A stretch of DNA of 64,000 bases from Diphasiastrum complanatum (GCA_029204225.1 CM055099.1:61845753-61909752); one strand, 5' to 3'; positions 44,351 to 56,055 are shown, counted from the first letter of the stretch. Translations and numbers: made by a program. Notes: generated from the sequence alone by a model not told the origin.

Positions 44351-45271
44351 TCTTGAGAGCTAGTCAATCTCCTGGTGAGCATACATTTCTCCAAGAAACT
44401 TGTGGTCCTGAGAGCTTGTCACTCTTCTGGTGACCATTCACTTCTCCCAAATCCTCTGGTGAGCATTCACTTCTTTGAGACAATCACTGATGCACGCTCC
44501 AAGCTTTCGTTCTCATCCAAGCTAACCCTAAACCCTAAACCAGTAATCTGTATGCCATGTAAACCATCATCTTCACTCCAAACCTCTTTCAGATCTTTCT
44601 TTGCCGCTTTTTTCTCTTTTTTTTGAGCTTAGTTCATAATAATTTATGGACTGCTCATTAGTCATCGTTGTTTGGTAATATCTCAGTTATGGGAGGCATG
44701 GGCAGTGGTTAGGTTTGTTGCAAATTTTTTTGCAAATTTGTTTGGGTACCTTTTTCCTATTTTTTAATAGTAGGGGGCAGGTATGTGCCAGACACCCTTT
44801 GATAATTCATCCCGGGGGGGGGGGGGGTGGTAGGGGGAGGAAAATTGTTTTTATTTCATTTTTGGGCATGTGGGAGTGAGCAGAGAGGGGCTTGTATTTT
44901 TTTTTTTTGAAAAAGAAAAGTTGCAAAAGGGTGGACGCGTCCACCCTGGATGCGCCCCTGGCCCGTCCGCGTCCAGGGTCCGCTTCCTTATATATATATA
45001 TATATAGATATATCATAGTACCATATCAGTGGTACCGCTGGTTCGGTACCGTCGGTACCATATCAGTGGTACCGCCAGTACGGTACCGCCCTGGGATCCG
45101 CGCTACCAGGGCGGTACCATTTTGAATATTTTTTTTATTTTTTAATATATTTAATAATTTTTTTTTGCCTGTTACTTACCAAAAAAGGACAAAAAAATAA
45201 AAAAAAAGGGGTATTGGGTGTAAAAAAAGAGGGTACAGTACATGGTGCAGGGGACTGGTGCAGTGGCACAT

Positions 45272-45500
45272 GGGCACTGTGGGTGAGCAGACCATGGGCC
45301 AATGGGAGACCAACACAGGGGGGGAGAATCACATGAGGGCAGGTACATAGGCACATGGGCACTGTGGGTGAGCAGACCATGGGAGGGCCAATGGGATACC
45401 AACACAGGGGGGGAGCATCACATGGGGGCAGGTACAGAGGCACATGGATGGATGATGGGGATCCACATGGCCGATCAGGCTGTGGGGATAAATAGGCACT
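45272..45500 (+). promoter_or_regulatory. Accessory-gene promoter, copy 4 (two 85-bp units, TATA)
   Basis: GGGCACTGTG at 45272 and 45357 (85-bp period), CCAAT in both units, and ATAAATAG at 45488-45495, about 180 bp before the ATG. The intervening leader is rich in GAGAGCCAGTGA-like repeats. Confidence 0.6.
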
Positions 45501-45667
45501 CACAATGCCATTGTGGTCGGCATTTTCAGAGGCTGTGAGAGAGCTAGTGATAGACAATGAGAGAGCAAGCGAGAGCCGGTGACAGGTTGTGAGAGGCTGT
45601 TTGAGAGCCAGGGTCCTATGAGAGGGTGTTCAAGGACTAGGGTGCTGTGAGGAGAAGGTCGATCGAG

Positions 45668-46034
45668 ATGGCAGAGCGCATACCACCGAAGGTCGAGGGC
45701 GAAGCCAGGAGGAAGCTTGAAGAAGATATCCGAAGGCACAACGAGAGACATCGGAAGCAAGAGGCAGATATCCGAGAGATGCTGCGACAGACTCGGCAGA
45801 GAAATCCGGAACCGGAGCCACCCACCCCCACACTGTGGATCCTGTCCCCGTTGTCGAGCTGGATCTGGATGAGCAGATTGGAATGAATTTCACACGACGG
45901 CAGCTCATCATGGTTAGGGAAAGGGCGGCCAGACGTCGGGCTAACTAGGAGGCAGCTCGGGCTAACCGGGAGGCAGAGTAAGAGCGACAAAACAATGCAC
46001 CAGACGAGGGCGAGGAGTCGGTGGACGATCAGTG
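45668..46034 (+). pseudogene. hAT accessory gene MAER, copy 4, frameshifted
   Basis: Begins MAERIPPKVEGEARRKLEED and keeps the charged helix RRHNERHRKQEADIREMLRQ. Two extra bases in the proline hinge (CCCCACACTG, about 45828-45836) shift the frame to a stop after about 73 codons. A TAG follows in the ancestral frame near 45946. The remainder to SVDDQ is recognisable in the other frame. Confidence 0.7.
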
Positions 46035-46562
46035 AGGGATGTTTAGAATAGATAAGTTCCAGCCGTATGTGGCGGACTGTTGCTATGTAGTTTTCGGCAG
46101 TTTATGGTGCAGCAAATAACTAGATGGCTGCTTAAAATAGTGACAGTATATGTGATGTTATCTTGATACAACGGTTGAATATATACATAGTTGTTTTTTG
46201 TGCAATGCGAGCCTGGTCATGTAAGATGCAATCTCTGTAATTTTTGTAAATGCAGATGTATTACATGTGTTTATGAAATGTCGTTTGGGGTGTAGAGGTG
46301 ATTGCTGTGCTCATGATGTAGGTGCATATATGTGAAGCTAGCATTCACTTCAAACGAAATTAAATGAAAAAAGGATTCACACACGCACATAGAATTCGAC
46401 ATAAAATTGAAAATACAGCATCACATGTACAGAGCGACATACGCACAATGTGCAGCAAATAATGTAAGCCAAACACTGTATATAATGTGAAAAATCATCT
46501 GAGTACAATGGTAGACTGTCTGCTAGAGACAAACTACTGAAACTAAAACAACAGAGCCACAA

Positions 46563-48013
46563 TCAATGCTCTGGCTCTGACTCAAACGAATGCTCTGGAG
46601 ACAACTCAGGGCCCCGAGCTGACTCTCGCAGCCGATATTTCTGCCTGTCTGGAACTGGCATGAGCTGTGTATCCGAGGGGGAAGACTTGTCATCCTCATC
46701 CTCCCAATCTGCCTCCGCATCAGTCCCCAAGCAGGCCAAACCAACACCACCTGCTCCAACTGGCTGTGATACTGCACCTCTACCTGTACCTGGAGCCCTG
46801 GGTGGTCGTCCTCTCCTCCCTGGCAGTTTCTGTGCCTTGCCTTTCTTGTTCGGTGCACCCTTGGGCCTTCTTGGTCTCTTGCGGACAAGAGGAGCTGTCA
46901 ATGCCTCGTCACCCCCATGCAAATCACCTGGCTGGCTAGGCTGGGACCAAGCTGAGGCCGGCTGGGATAGGGAAGCAAAAGAGGGAACTCCCTGTGCACC
47001 TGAGCGAGGAGGATGAGCTCGTGGAGTGTGTGCCCGTAGGGATGCTGCAGGTGGAGGAACTGGCTGTGCAGGAGGCTAGTACAGCGGCGATATGTACTGA
47101 AAGGGGTGCTGCGGTGGCCGGTACTGGTACATCCTGGGTGCTGCCAAAGGGGGAGCCAGTGGAGTGGGTGCTGCCAAAGGATGAGGATGTGGAGTGGGTG
47201 CTACCACTGGAGGAGCAATTGGAGGAGCCACTGTGGATGTGGGCGCTGCGAGAGAAAACCTGGGCATAGATGGTGGCCTGCCATGGAGACCTGGTGCTGT
47301 AGAAGTGGACGACGATGGACGGGCTACTGGTGGAGGGGCAACATCTGGCATGGGGTACGAAAACTGCTGGCCGAGGAGGTCATCCGATGGGAAGGGAAGG
47401 AAGAAGGGATCTCTTCCACATCCTCGAAGGCCTCAGCAGTAGCATCCTGGGCCTGCTCGGGTGGCGGAGAGTCCATGAGAAAGTTGTAAACCGAGGGCGT
47501 GCGAGCAACAGGACGTGGAGGTGGAACCACAGTGGCAACTGGCGGACGCAATGGGACGGAATCCACCAGAATCTGAGCAGATGGGGGTGCGTGAGGCGGA
47601 AATGTCTGAGGGGGATGAGGGGCAAAGGGACCGGAGGAGGATGCACTCCCTCTCCTCGTGCGTGCCAGCCAAGCAGGCAGCAACTCTGGGTCAACCACAT
47701 AAGGAGCGGTGCAAAATCGAAGAATGCCCTCCGAAATGGTGTTCTCCCCCGCCACGAGCCGCGGCCCGTAGGTGTCCAGTAGTCGTTGCCTGTCGGGGAC
47801 GGTCATGCTGCCACAAGGGGCAGCATTCAAGGTGGCACCATTTTTGGCGCGTGCACGGAGTAGATGGCCTTTAAGGCGAGTGAGGGATGCAGCAAATTCA
47901 ACGAGACAGTATCGGCAGCGCACGATCTTCTGGCCGGTCTTGTTAGACTTTTTGGCAACCCGCCTGACAATGTCTACCTCGTCCCACAGACCGGAAAGGT
48001 CGGATTGCACCAT
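46563..48013 (-). pseudogene. hAT transposase, copy 4, BED domain fused to AT-hook tail
   Basis: Minus strand from the ATG at 48013: MVQSDLSGLWDEVD, BED finger, linker to SYPMPDVAPPPV, then at about 47327 a direct junction to exon 4 text ARPSSSTSTAPGLHG and on to the AT-hooks (KRPRRPKG, GRRGRPPRA) and the acidic end. The whole DUF659 core, dimerisation domain and introns are gone. The junction itself keeps the reading frame, but a one-base loss at about 47388 (SHPDD to SHRMT) shifts it just before, and SPLY is followed by TAG as in copy 2. Without the later lesions it would be a DNA-binding, non-catalytic protein. Confidence 0.8.
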
Positions 48014-48429
48014 TGCGATGGAGAAAACTAGGGACAAAATGCAGATGAAGCTAAAGCTGCAAGGATGGAACGCTGGAAAAAAAACAGTAGGGTACACTGT
48101 GTGAGAGACGCTGAAAATGGGCGAAGGTAGGGCGAAGCAAGTCAGATGCAAGGCAGGGCATTGCGTGGGCGAAGGGCGACACAAGGAATCGAAGGCAGGC
48201 AGGCGGAAATAGTAGCGATGGCAGGCTGGAGGAGGGCGCAAAAAAATGAAATGCGAGGGGGGCGGGTAGGTTTAGGTAAGAAAAAAATTTAAAAAATATT
48301 AAATATTAAATGATTTTTTATATTGTGGTACCGCGGTGCCATCATGGTACCGCGGTACCAGTACGGTCCCGCGGTACCGGGATCCGCGGTACCCAGTACC
48401 GCGGGAACTATATACATATATGTATGTTT

Positions 48430-48493
48430 TGGTACCGTATTACCAGTACGGTCCCGTGGTACCGGGATCTGCGGTACCTAGTACCGCGGGACC
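48430..48493 (-). mobile_element. Extra transposase-side hAT terminus
   Basis: A second copy of the terminal palindromic block (GGTACCGTATTACCAGTACG to GTACCGCGGGACC) repeated about 80 bp outside the right end of copy 4, both in TA-rich sequence. It may be a solo end left by an aborted excision or a tandem duplication of the terminus. Confidence 0.6.
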
Positions 48494-48935
48494 TATATAT
48501 ATCTATGTATATGACCTATATATATATATATATATGTATATACATATAAATATATAGGTCCTGCGGTACTGGGTACTGCGGATCCCGGTACCGCGGGACC
48601 GTACTGGTACCGCAGTACCATGATGGTACCGCGGTACCATAATATATTAATACAATTAATATTTAATATTTTTTCAAATTTTTTTAAACCTAATCTACCT
48701 GCCCCCCTCGCTTCTTCTCTCCCAATTTTTTTTCCAGCAATCGTTGCCCTGCCTTCGCTACTAGTTTTGCTGCCTTGCCTTCCCTGCCGTGCGTCTGATT
48801 TGCGTCGCCCTTCGCCATAGGCCGCCCTGCCTTGCATCTGATCTGCAAGAACTTGCCTTCGCCCATTTTCAGCTTCTCTCCAACAGTGAACCCTGCTGTT
48901 TTTTTTCCAGCAATCCATCCCTCATTTCATCTGCA

Positions 48936-50700
48936 ATGGTGCAATCCGACCTTTCCGGTCTGTGGGACGAGGTAGACATTGTCAGGCAGGTTGCCGACAA
49001 TGCCAACAAGACCGGTCAGAAGGTCGTGCGCTGCCGATACTGTCTCGTCGAGTTTGCTGCATGCCTCACTCACCTTAAAGGCCATCTACTCGGTGCACGC
49101 GCCAAAAATGGTGCCACCTTGAATGCTGCCCCTTGTGGCAACATGACCTTCCCCGACAGGCAGCGACTACTGGACACCTACGGGCCGCGGCTCGTGGCAG
49201 GGGAGAACACCATTTCGGAGGGCGTTCTCCGATTTTGCACCGCTCCTTATGTGGTTGACCCAGAGTTGCTGCCTGCTTGGCTGGCACGCACGAGGAGAGG
49301 GAGTGCATCCTCCTCCGGTCCCTTTGCCCCTCAGACAGTTCCGCCTCACGCACCCCCATCTGCTCAGATTCCGGTGGATCCCGTCCCATCGCGTCCGCCA
49401 GTTGCCACTGCGGTTCCACCACCACCCATTGTTGCTCGCACTCCACCAGTCTACGACTTTCTCGTGGACTCTCCGCCACCCGAGCAGGCCCAGGATGCTA
49501 CTGCTGGGGCCTTCGAGGATGTGGAAGAGATCCCTTCTTCCTTCCCTTCCCATCCGGATGACCTCCTCAGCCAGCAGTTTTCGTACCCCATGCCAGATGT
49601 TGCCCCTCCACCAGAGAACCCCAGCTATGCTGTTGCACCCATCCCTGCCAGTGCATCCCACTCTCCCCATTCCACGTCTACAACCGATGCATCCACCAGT
49701 GCCCAGCCTGTCGCGTCATCGTCCATTCCCGTCACGGTTGGTCCACCGTGCTGGAGGTCCACCACCCGTCGCCCACCAGGGAGAGCCCTTGTGCAGCAGA
49801 CCATTCGCGGCGCGCATCAGCCGCACATGGACAGACAGGCCACACAGGCCGTGGCCTGTCTGATTTACGAGCTGAATCTGCCCTTTGCCATCACCGACTC
49901 TGAGCCCTTCAGAAGGGCCTTCCGCCTTGCACAGTCTGTCAGCCCTAGCTGGAGAGTCCCTAGTTCAGAGGTTGTCCGCACACACATTTTGAGGGATAGG
50001 GTTGAGTCCTTGTCTAGAGAGATGGAGCCTCTACGCCGGCACTGGGCCACTTACGGTTGCAGCATCACGTCCGATGGCTGGACTGATGTCAGGAGGAGGC
50101 CGATCCTCAACATCTTGGTCTCCAGCTGCATGGGTACACAGTTTTTGAGAGCCGTGGATTGCAGTAGGGGGGGAGAGTCATATCTGCAGATTTCATGTAT
50201 GGTGTCATTAGGTCTTCCATGTTGTCCATAGGCCCCCAGCATGTCGTTACGGTGGTGACGGACAATGCCACCAACTGTGTTCAGATGGGTGTCCTCCTAG
50301 AGGCCGAGTTCCCTCACATCGTCCATACTCCTTGTGCGGCGCACGACATAGACCTTCTCATGGGGGACATAGGTGCACTTCCCTGGGTTAGAGCCATCGT
50401 CCGGGAGGCCCTCTTCCTGGTGACTTTTGTCACCAGAAAGAGGCGTGTTCTTGCCATGTTTCGGGTGTTCAGCCATCTGGACCTCCGTAAGCCAGCCCCC
50501 ACACGCTTTCCATTTGACTTGGTGGTCATCGACCGTCTGATCAGGTGTAGGGCGCAGCTTCTACAGATGGTTGCCAGTGATCTTTGGGGTGCCAGTACGT
50601 TTCCGCACACTGAGGATGGGGAGCACTTTTCTTCCACGGTGAGGGGAGACCAGTTCTGGTGTCGAATTCTATGTGCGTGTGTGAATCCTATTTTCATTTA
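48936..50700 (+). pseudogene. hAT transposase, copy 5, truncated after DUF659
   Basis: Begins at the conserved ATG (MVQSDLSGLWDEVDIVRQ), with BED finger and linker, and is open to SRGG at about 50173. Seven Gs (50167-50173) put the following DUF659 text (GVIRSSMLSIGPQHVVTVVT, HTPCAAHDIDLLMGDIGALP) in the -1 frame, which stays open to RGDQFW (50659). Deletion junction text then adds CRILCACVNPIFI and a stop at 50699-50701. Dimerisation domain and tail are missing. An uninterrupted frame also extends upstream to 48789, but homology supports the ATG at 48936. Confidence 0.8.
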
Positions 50701-51010
50701 ATTTCGTTTGAAGTGAATGCTAGCTTCACATATATGCACCTACATCATGAGCACACCCCAAACGATATTTCATAAACACATGTAATACATCTGCATTTAA
50801 AAAAATTACAGACATTGCATCTTACATGACCAAGCTCGCGTTGCACAAAAAACAACTATGTATATATTCCACCGTTGTATCAGGATAACATCACATATAC
50901 TGTCATTTTTTTAAGCAGCCATCTAGTTATTTGTTGCACCATAAACTGCCGAAAACTACATAGCAACAGTCCGCCACATACGGGTGGACCTCATCTATTC
51001 TAAACATCCC

Positions 51011-51376
51011 TCACTGATCCTCCACCGACTCCTCGCCCTCGTCTGGTGCATTGTTTTGTCGCTCTTGCTCTGCCTCTCAGTTAGCCCGAGCTGCCTCCTG
51101 GTTAGCCCGACGTCTGGCCGCCCTTTCCCTGACCATGATGAGCTGCCGTCGTGTGAAATTCATTCCGATCTGCTCATCCAGATCCAACTCGACAGCGGGG
51201 ATATGATCCACAACGGGTGCGGGTGGCTCCGGTTCCGGATTTTTCTGCCGAGTCTGTTGCAGCATCTCTTGGATATTTGCCTCTTGCTTCCGATGTCTCT
51301 CGTTGTGCCTTCGAATATCTTCCTCAAGCTTCCTCTTGGCTTTGCCCTCGGCCTTCGATGGTATGCGCTCTGCCAT
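51011..51376 (-). pseudogene. hAT accessory gene MAER, copy 5, late nonsense
   Basis: The best preserved accessory gene here. From the ATG at 51376 it is open for about 99 codons: MAERIPSKAEGKAKRKLEED, EMLQQTRQKNPEPEPPAPVV, LDLDEQIGMNFTRRQLIMVR and ARRRANQEAARAN. A TGA at 51077-51079 (TGG in copy 3) then removes the last ~21 residues, normally ending in GEESVEDQ. The intact family length is therefore about 121 aa. Charge and heptad spacing suggest a helical nuclear protein; no known domain is recognised. Confidence 0.75.
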
Positions 51377-51565
51377 CTCGATCGACCTTCTTCTCACAAC
51401 ACCCTAGTCCTTGAACTCCCTCTCGTAGCACCCTGTCTCTCAAACAGCCTGTCTCTCACAGCCTGTTCTCACAGCCTGTCACTGGCTCTCACTTGCTCTC
51501 TCACTGTCTATCACTAGCTCTCGCACAGCCTCTGAAAATGCCGACCACAATGGCATTGTGAGTGC

Positions 51566-51800
51566 CTATTTATCCCCACAGCCTGATCGGCCATGTGGAT
51601 CCCCATCATCCATCCATGTGCCTTTGTACCTGCCCCCATGTGATGCTCCCCCCTGTGTTGGTCTCCCATTGGGCCCATGGTCTGCTCACCCACAATGCCC
51701 ATGTGCCGCTGTACTTGCCCCCTTGTGATGCTACCCCCCTGTGTTGGTCTCCCATTGGCCCCTCGGTCTGCTCACTTGCAGTGCCCATGTGCCACTGCAA
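51566..51800 (-). promoter_or_regulatory. Accessory-gene promoter, copy 5 (two units, TATA)
   Basis: On the minus strand two GGGCAYTGTG-type units end at 51786 and 51700 (86-bp spacing) with CCAAT in each, then ATAAATAG at 51566-51573 and a leader to the ATG at 51376. Confidence 0.6.
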
Positions 51801-52399
51801 CAGTCCCCTGTATCATGTACTGTACCCTCTTTTTTTACACCCAGAACCCCCTTTTTTTACTTTTTTTTGTCCTTTTTTGGTAGTTAATATGCAAGAAGAA
51901 ATTATTAAAAATATATTAAAAAATAAAAAAAATATCAAAAATGGTACCGCGGATCCCAGGGCGGTACCGTACCGGAGGTACCACTGATATGGTACCGGCG
52001 GTACCATACCTATGATATATATATATATATATATACATATATATGTATATATATATCATAGGTATCACGGTATTAGGATCCGCGGATCCTGGTACCGCGG
52101 ATCCATACTGATCCGCGGTACCACAATATTTAATATATTAATAAATTTTTTTACCCTAATCCCCCCCCCTCGCTTCATCTCTCTCCCTGCCCATTGCTTT
52201 GCTGTTCGCGCCCTCTTCCTGCTGTCTGCGCCCTCTCTGCTGTCCGCGCACTCCTCGTCATCACACTATATTTGCGTTGCACAGATCGCTTCCGCCCCTG
52301 CTACTGCTACTTCGGCCACTGGTGTGGATTTTCCAGCTTTCTGCCACCTATCGCACTCACCATCACCTCTCCCTTTTTTCCCCAGTTCCATCTACAGAA

Positions 52400-55094
52400 A
52401 TGGTGCATTCCAACCTTGCTGATCTGTGGGGCGAGGTGGACATTGTCAGGCGGTTCCCGACAAGTCCAACAAGTCCGGTGCAAAGATCGTGCGCTGTCGA
52501 TATTGCCTGGTTGAGTTCAGTGCCACCCTCACTCGCCTTAAAGGCCACCTACTCGGTGCACGCGCCAAAAATGGTGGCAGACTGAATGCTGCCTCCTGTG
52601 CCAGCATGTCCATTCCCGTCAGGTAGCGACTTCTGGACACCTACGGGCCACGTCTTGTGGCGGGGGAGAACACCATTTCGGAGGTTGTTCTCCGGTTTTG
52701 CACCGCGCCTTACGTGGTTGACCCTGAGTTGCTGCCTGCTTGGCTGGCACGCACGAGGAGAGGGAGTGCATCCTCGTCCAGTCCCTTTGTCTCTCACCCC
52801 CCTCAGACAGTTCCGCCAGACGCACCCCCATCTGCACCCATTCCGGTGGATCCCGTCCCATCTCGTCCGCCAGTGGCCACTGCGGTTCCACCACCACCTA
52901 CTGTTGCTCGCACTCCCCCAGTTTACGACTTTCTCATGGACTCTCCACAGCCCGAGCAGGAGCAAGCTCAGGATGCCAATGACGAGGCATTCCAGGATGT
53001 TGAGGAGATCCCTTCCTCCCTCCTTTCCCATCCGGATGACCTCCCTAGCCAGCAGTTTTTGTATCCCATGCCAGATGTTCCCCCTCCACCAGTGCACCCC
53101 ACTTATGCTGCTGCACCCATCCCTGCCAGTGCATTCCACTCTCCCCATTCCACGTCTACAGCCGATGCATCTACTAGTGCCCATCCTGTCGCGTCATCAT
53201 CCATTCCCGTCACGTTTGGTGCACCATTGTACGAGGTAGATGAGCCAGTGTCAGAGGATGATCAGCATGAGGATGAGCCCATTCGAGTTGTGTTCCCCAT
53301 ATCAGAGCGGGATGAGGCATATGATACAGGTGTTGGGCACACGCCTAGAGCAGGGGTCACAGGTACATCATGTGGTAGAGGTGGGACACATGCCACAGAT
53401 TATACCGGGAGACGGGCGGGGCACACAGGGGGGGGCCAGTGGCATACCTTCTTATGTTGATATGATGGAGGAGGCTCTTGATAGGGGGCAGAGTGATTTG
53501 GGTTTACCTTCCACAGCTGCTTGAATGCGTGCATCACAGAGCCATAGGCATTTCTATGACAGGACACCAAAGGAGTCACCAGATGACTTTGATTGTACCG
53601 ATTGGGAGGCCATGCAGGGTCCGCATGGTGCACAGAATGAGGCATGGGATGAGGCACATGATGATCCAGAGGATGGTGCACATGATGAGTCCCAGAGCCC
53701 AGAGCATTTGTATTCGGATGCCCAGCTGGACGACTTGATTGCAGAGTTGGATTCAGAGGTCCAGCAGATGTCGTGCGTCAGGGCTCCCCCATCCTCTCTA
53801 GCCAGCATGCCCTACACAGAGTCTCAGCCAGAGCAGCTACATGAGGTGCCTGCAGTTCCTCCAGTTCCTCAGAGGGTGTACGTGCGCCGCACAACACCTC
53901 CAGTGCCACCGATGCCGTCGAGGCTTGCAGCCCCTCCATCGCCATCCACTTCTGCAGCACCAGGTCTCCATGGCAGGCCACCATCTGTGCCCAAGTTTTC
54001 TCTTGCCGCGCCCACATCCACAGTGGCTCCTCCAGTGGCTCCTCAAGTGGCTCCATTGCCTAGGTTTTTTCTTGCAGCGCCCACATCCACAGTGGCTCCT
54101 CCAGTGGCAGCACCCAGGATGTACCAGTACCGGCCACCGCAGCGCCCCTTTCAGTACGTATCGCCGCTATACTTGCCTCTTGCAGGGACGGCCCCTCCAC
54201 AGCCAGTTCCTCCGCCAGCAGCAGCCCCATGGGCACACACTCCACGGACCTATCAGTTACGAATAAAGCCACAACTGATCTAAAGCTAAGCTATGAAAGC
54301 ATCACATAAGCAAGACTTAAGCTATGAAAGCAGCACATAAGCAAGACTTAAACCTAGAAAGCAGGAAAGAGAGAGATTAAGGAGACTAAAGAGAGAGATC
54401 AATATCATCAGCTGAATAACAAATGACACAGTTTCCCTACTTATAGCCAAGAGGAAGCCCTAAAAGGAAGCTTCTGGTGGCTAGGGCCCAACTGGGAGGG
54501 AAAATAGTGCGCCCTCCAAGAAGGCCCCCACTCTCCAGTAATATGTCCAAATGGCCTAATAATGAATAATAAGGCCAAAGGCCAACCATATAGTCTAAGT
54601 CTCACTAATGAATAAAAAAGGGCCCAAGGCCTGCTTATGCATAAAGTAAAGTAAATGTAAATGGACGCGGCGAATGTAATGAGCCGAGTCCATAACTCTA
54701 TCCTCCACTATCAGCTGCACAGGGACACCCATCTTTGGCTTCTCTATCCCAACCTATCCAGCCAGGTGATCTGCATGGGGGTGATGAGGCACTGACAGCT
54801 CCCCTGGTCCGCAAGAGACCAGGAAGGCCCAAGGGTGCACCGAACAAGAAAGGCAGAGCACAGAAACAGCCAGGGAAGAGAGGACGACCTCGTAGGGCCC
54901 CAGATGCAGGTAGAGGTGCAGTATCACAGCTAGCTGGAGCAGGTCTAGTCGGTTTGGCTTGCTTGGGGGCTGATGCGGAGGCAGATTGGGAGGATGAGGA
55001 TGACGAGTCCTCCTCCTCAGATACACGTCAATTTGTAATTGTGATGCTTTGTTTTCAATTTTATTTCGAGTGGTATGTCCGTATTTTCAGTTAG
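52400..55094 (+). pseudogene. hAT transposase, copy 6, BED domain fused to tail, interrupted
   Basis: Starts MVHSNLADLWGEVDIVRR, then a one-base loss near 52452, a TAG at 52624-52626 (Gln in other copies), and an open linker from about 52657. At about 53221-53232 exon 1 text VTFGAP is joined to exon 4 text LYEVDEPVSED, removing DUF659, dimerisation domain and all introns while keeping frame. A longer G-run at 53430 shifts the frame (TFLC stop). The tail continues in another frame to 54250, resumes after the LTR at 54708 with GDLHGGDEALTAPL and two AT-hooks (KRPGRPKG, GKRGRPRRA), and ends at a further deletion (SSDT then RQFVIV). It is non-functional. Confidence 0.8.
54257..54707 (-). mobile_element. 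Solo LTR inserted in hAT copy 6
   Basis: 451 bp flanked by CTATCAG on both sides (54250-54256 and 54708-54714), interrupting the transposase tail. On the minus strand it begins TGGAGGATAGAGTTATGG and ends TTTATTCGTAA. It is homologous to 761-1206. A five-base duplication is usual for Ty3 elements, so two of the seven shared bases may be LTR or chance. Confidence 0.75.
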
Positions 55095-55383
55095 TTTCAA
55101 CTGCAGAGATTGATAGCAGATGCACAACACAGAAATACAACCCCCTTTATAGCATTTCATAAACTTACATGTTACACTGCATTACACCAGGCATGCGTTG
55201 CACAAAAAACACATTGAACATTAATTCAACAGTGGTATCAAAATAACAATACGTATCCCGCCACATACGGCTGGCGCTGTTCTTTATACTGTGTTAAACA
55301 CTAAATATTGCCTCATCTTATGCCGAAAACTACATAACAACAACCAGCCACATATGGCTGGATCCTATCCATTCTAAACATTT

Positions 55384-55749
55384 CTACGGATCCTCCATAG
55401 ACTCCTTGCCCTCGTCAGGTGCATTGTTCTGTCGCTCTCGCTCTGCCTCTTGGTTAGCCCGAGCTGCCTTCTGGTTAGCCCGACGACGGGCAGCCCTTTC
55501 CCTGACCATGATGAGCTGCCGTCGTGTGAAGTTCATTTCGATCTGCTCATCCTAATCCAGCTCGATAGCGGGGGTGGGGGCCACGGCGGGGGCTGGGTGA
55601 TCCGACTCTGGATTTCTCTGCCGAGCCTGTCACAACATCTCTGCAATGTCTGCCTCTTGCTTCCGATGCCTTTCGTTGTGCCTTCGGACATCTTCCTCGA
55701 GCTTCCTCCTGGCTTCACCCTCAGGCCTTGGTGGTATGTGCTCTGCCAT
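55384..55749 (-). pseudogene. hAT accessory gene MAER, copy 6, nonsense
   Basis: From the ATG at 55749 it reads MAEHIPPRPEGEARRKLEED and RRHNERHRKQEADIAEML, then TGA (CGA in other copies, a CpG transition). Further changes follow in the hinge. The last codons correspond to EDP and TAG at 55384-55386 as in the first repeat of copy 3. Confidence 0.7.
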
Positions 55750-55829
55750 CTCATGACACCCTGTTTCTCGAACTGGCTCTCACAGCCTGTCACAATGCCT
55801 CTCACAGCCTCTCACGGCCTCGTGAGTGC

Positions 55830-56055
55830 CTATTTAACCCCACAGCCTGTTCCCCCATGTGCAGCTGTTGATGATCCCTCCATGTGCCCTTGTACCTGTC
55901 CCCATTTGTTGCTCCCCCACGTGCTGTACTCTCATTGGCCCCATGGCCTGCTCCCCCACAGTGCCCATGTGCTACTGTACCTGCCCCATGTATTGCTCCC
56001 CCACATGTTGCACTCCGATTGGGTCCGTGGTCTGCTCCCCCACAGTGCCCCCTGT
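55830..56055 (-). promoter_or_regulatory. Accessory-gene promoter, copy 6 (two units, TATA-like)
   Basis: On the minus strand two GGGCACTGTG units end at 56050 and 55966 (84-bp spacing), with CCAAT motifs and one CACGTG (about 55918), followed by TTAAATAG at 55830-55837. Confidence 0.55.

Larger units (their letters stand above)
43560..44990 (+). mobile_element. Family-2 hAT-like element with a BED-finger exon, no catalytic domain
   Basis: Starts TCAGACATGAGGGTCCGGGG after TA-rich sequence and ends GGTCCGCTTCCTTA against (TA)n. Its ends correspond to those of the short elements at 5764 and 56257, so this is the longer parent type of those. A short BED-finger gene begins 213 bp inside. The interior also holds an 88-bp direct repeat (44150-44237 and 44262-44350). 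No DUF659 or dimerisation sequence is seen, so it is non-autonomous. Note the TTTAGGG-type motif on the minus strand at about 44524-44540. Confidence 0.7.
45014..48411 (-). mobile_element. Family-1 hAT transposon, copy 4, internally deleted
   Basis: The left end CATAGTACCATATCAGTGG follows (TA)n and the preceding family-2 end. The right end is the transposase-type terminus near 48411. Two promoter units (45272, 45357), TATA at 45488-45495, accessory gene and spacer are present. The transposase lacks about 3.2 kb: exon 1 linker is joined straight to the exon 4 tail at about 47327. A second, separate transposase-type terminus follows at 48430-48493. Confidence 0.85.
48553..52014 (+). mobile_element. 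Family-1 hAT transposon, copy 5, internally deleted
   Basis: A 3.46-kb element. The left end TATAGGTCCTGCGGTACTGG is transposase type with its first base changed, and the right end reads GGCGGTACCATACCTATG at 52014. Transposase exon 1 runs to 50659, where it is joined to the middle spacer (TGTCGAATTCTATGTGCG), losing exons 2-4. Accessory gene, two promoter units and TATA (51566-51573, minus strand) are kept. Confidence 0.85.

Noticed and set aside
48310..48660. Repeated GGTACCGCGG units suggesting a CRISPR-like array
   Set aside because: Spacing is irregular, units are palindromic and occur at transposon ends; the context is a plant genome.
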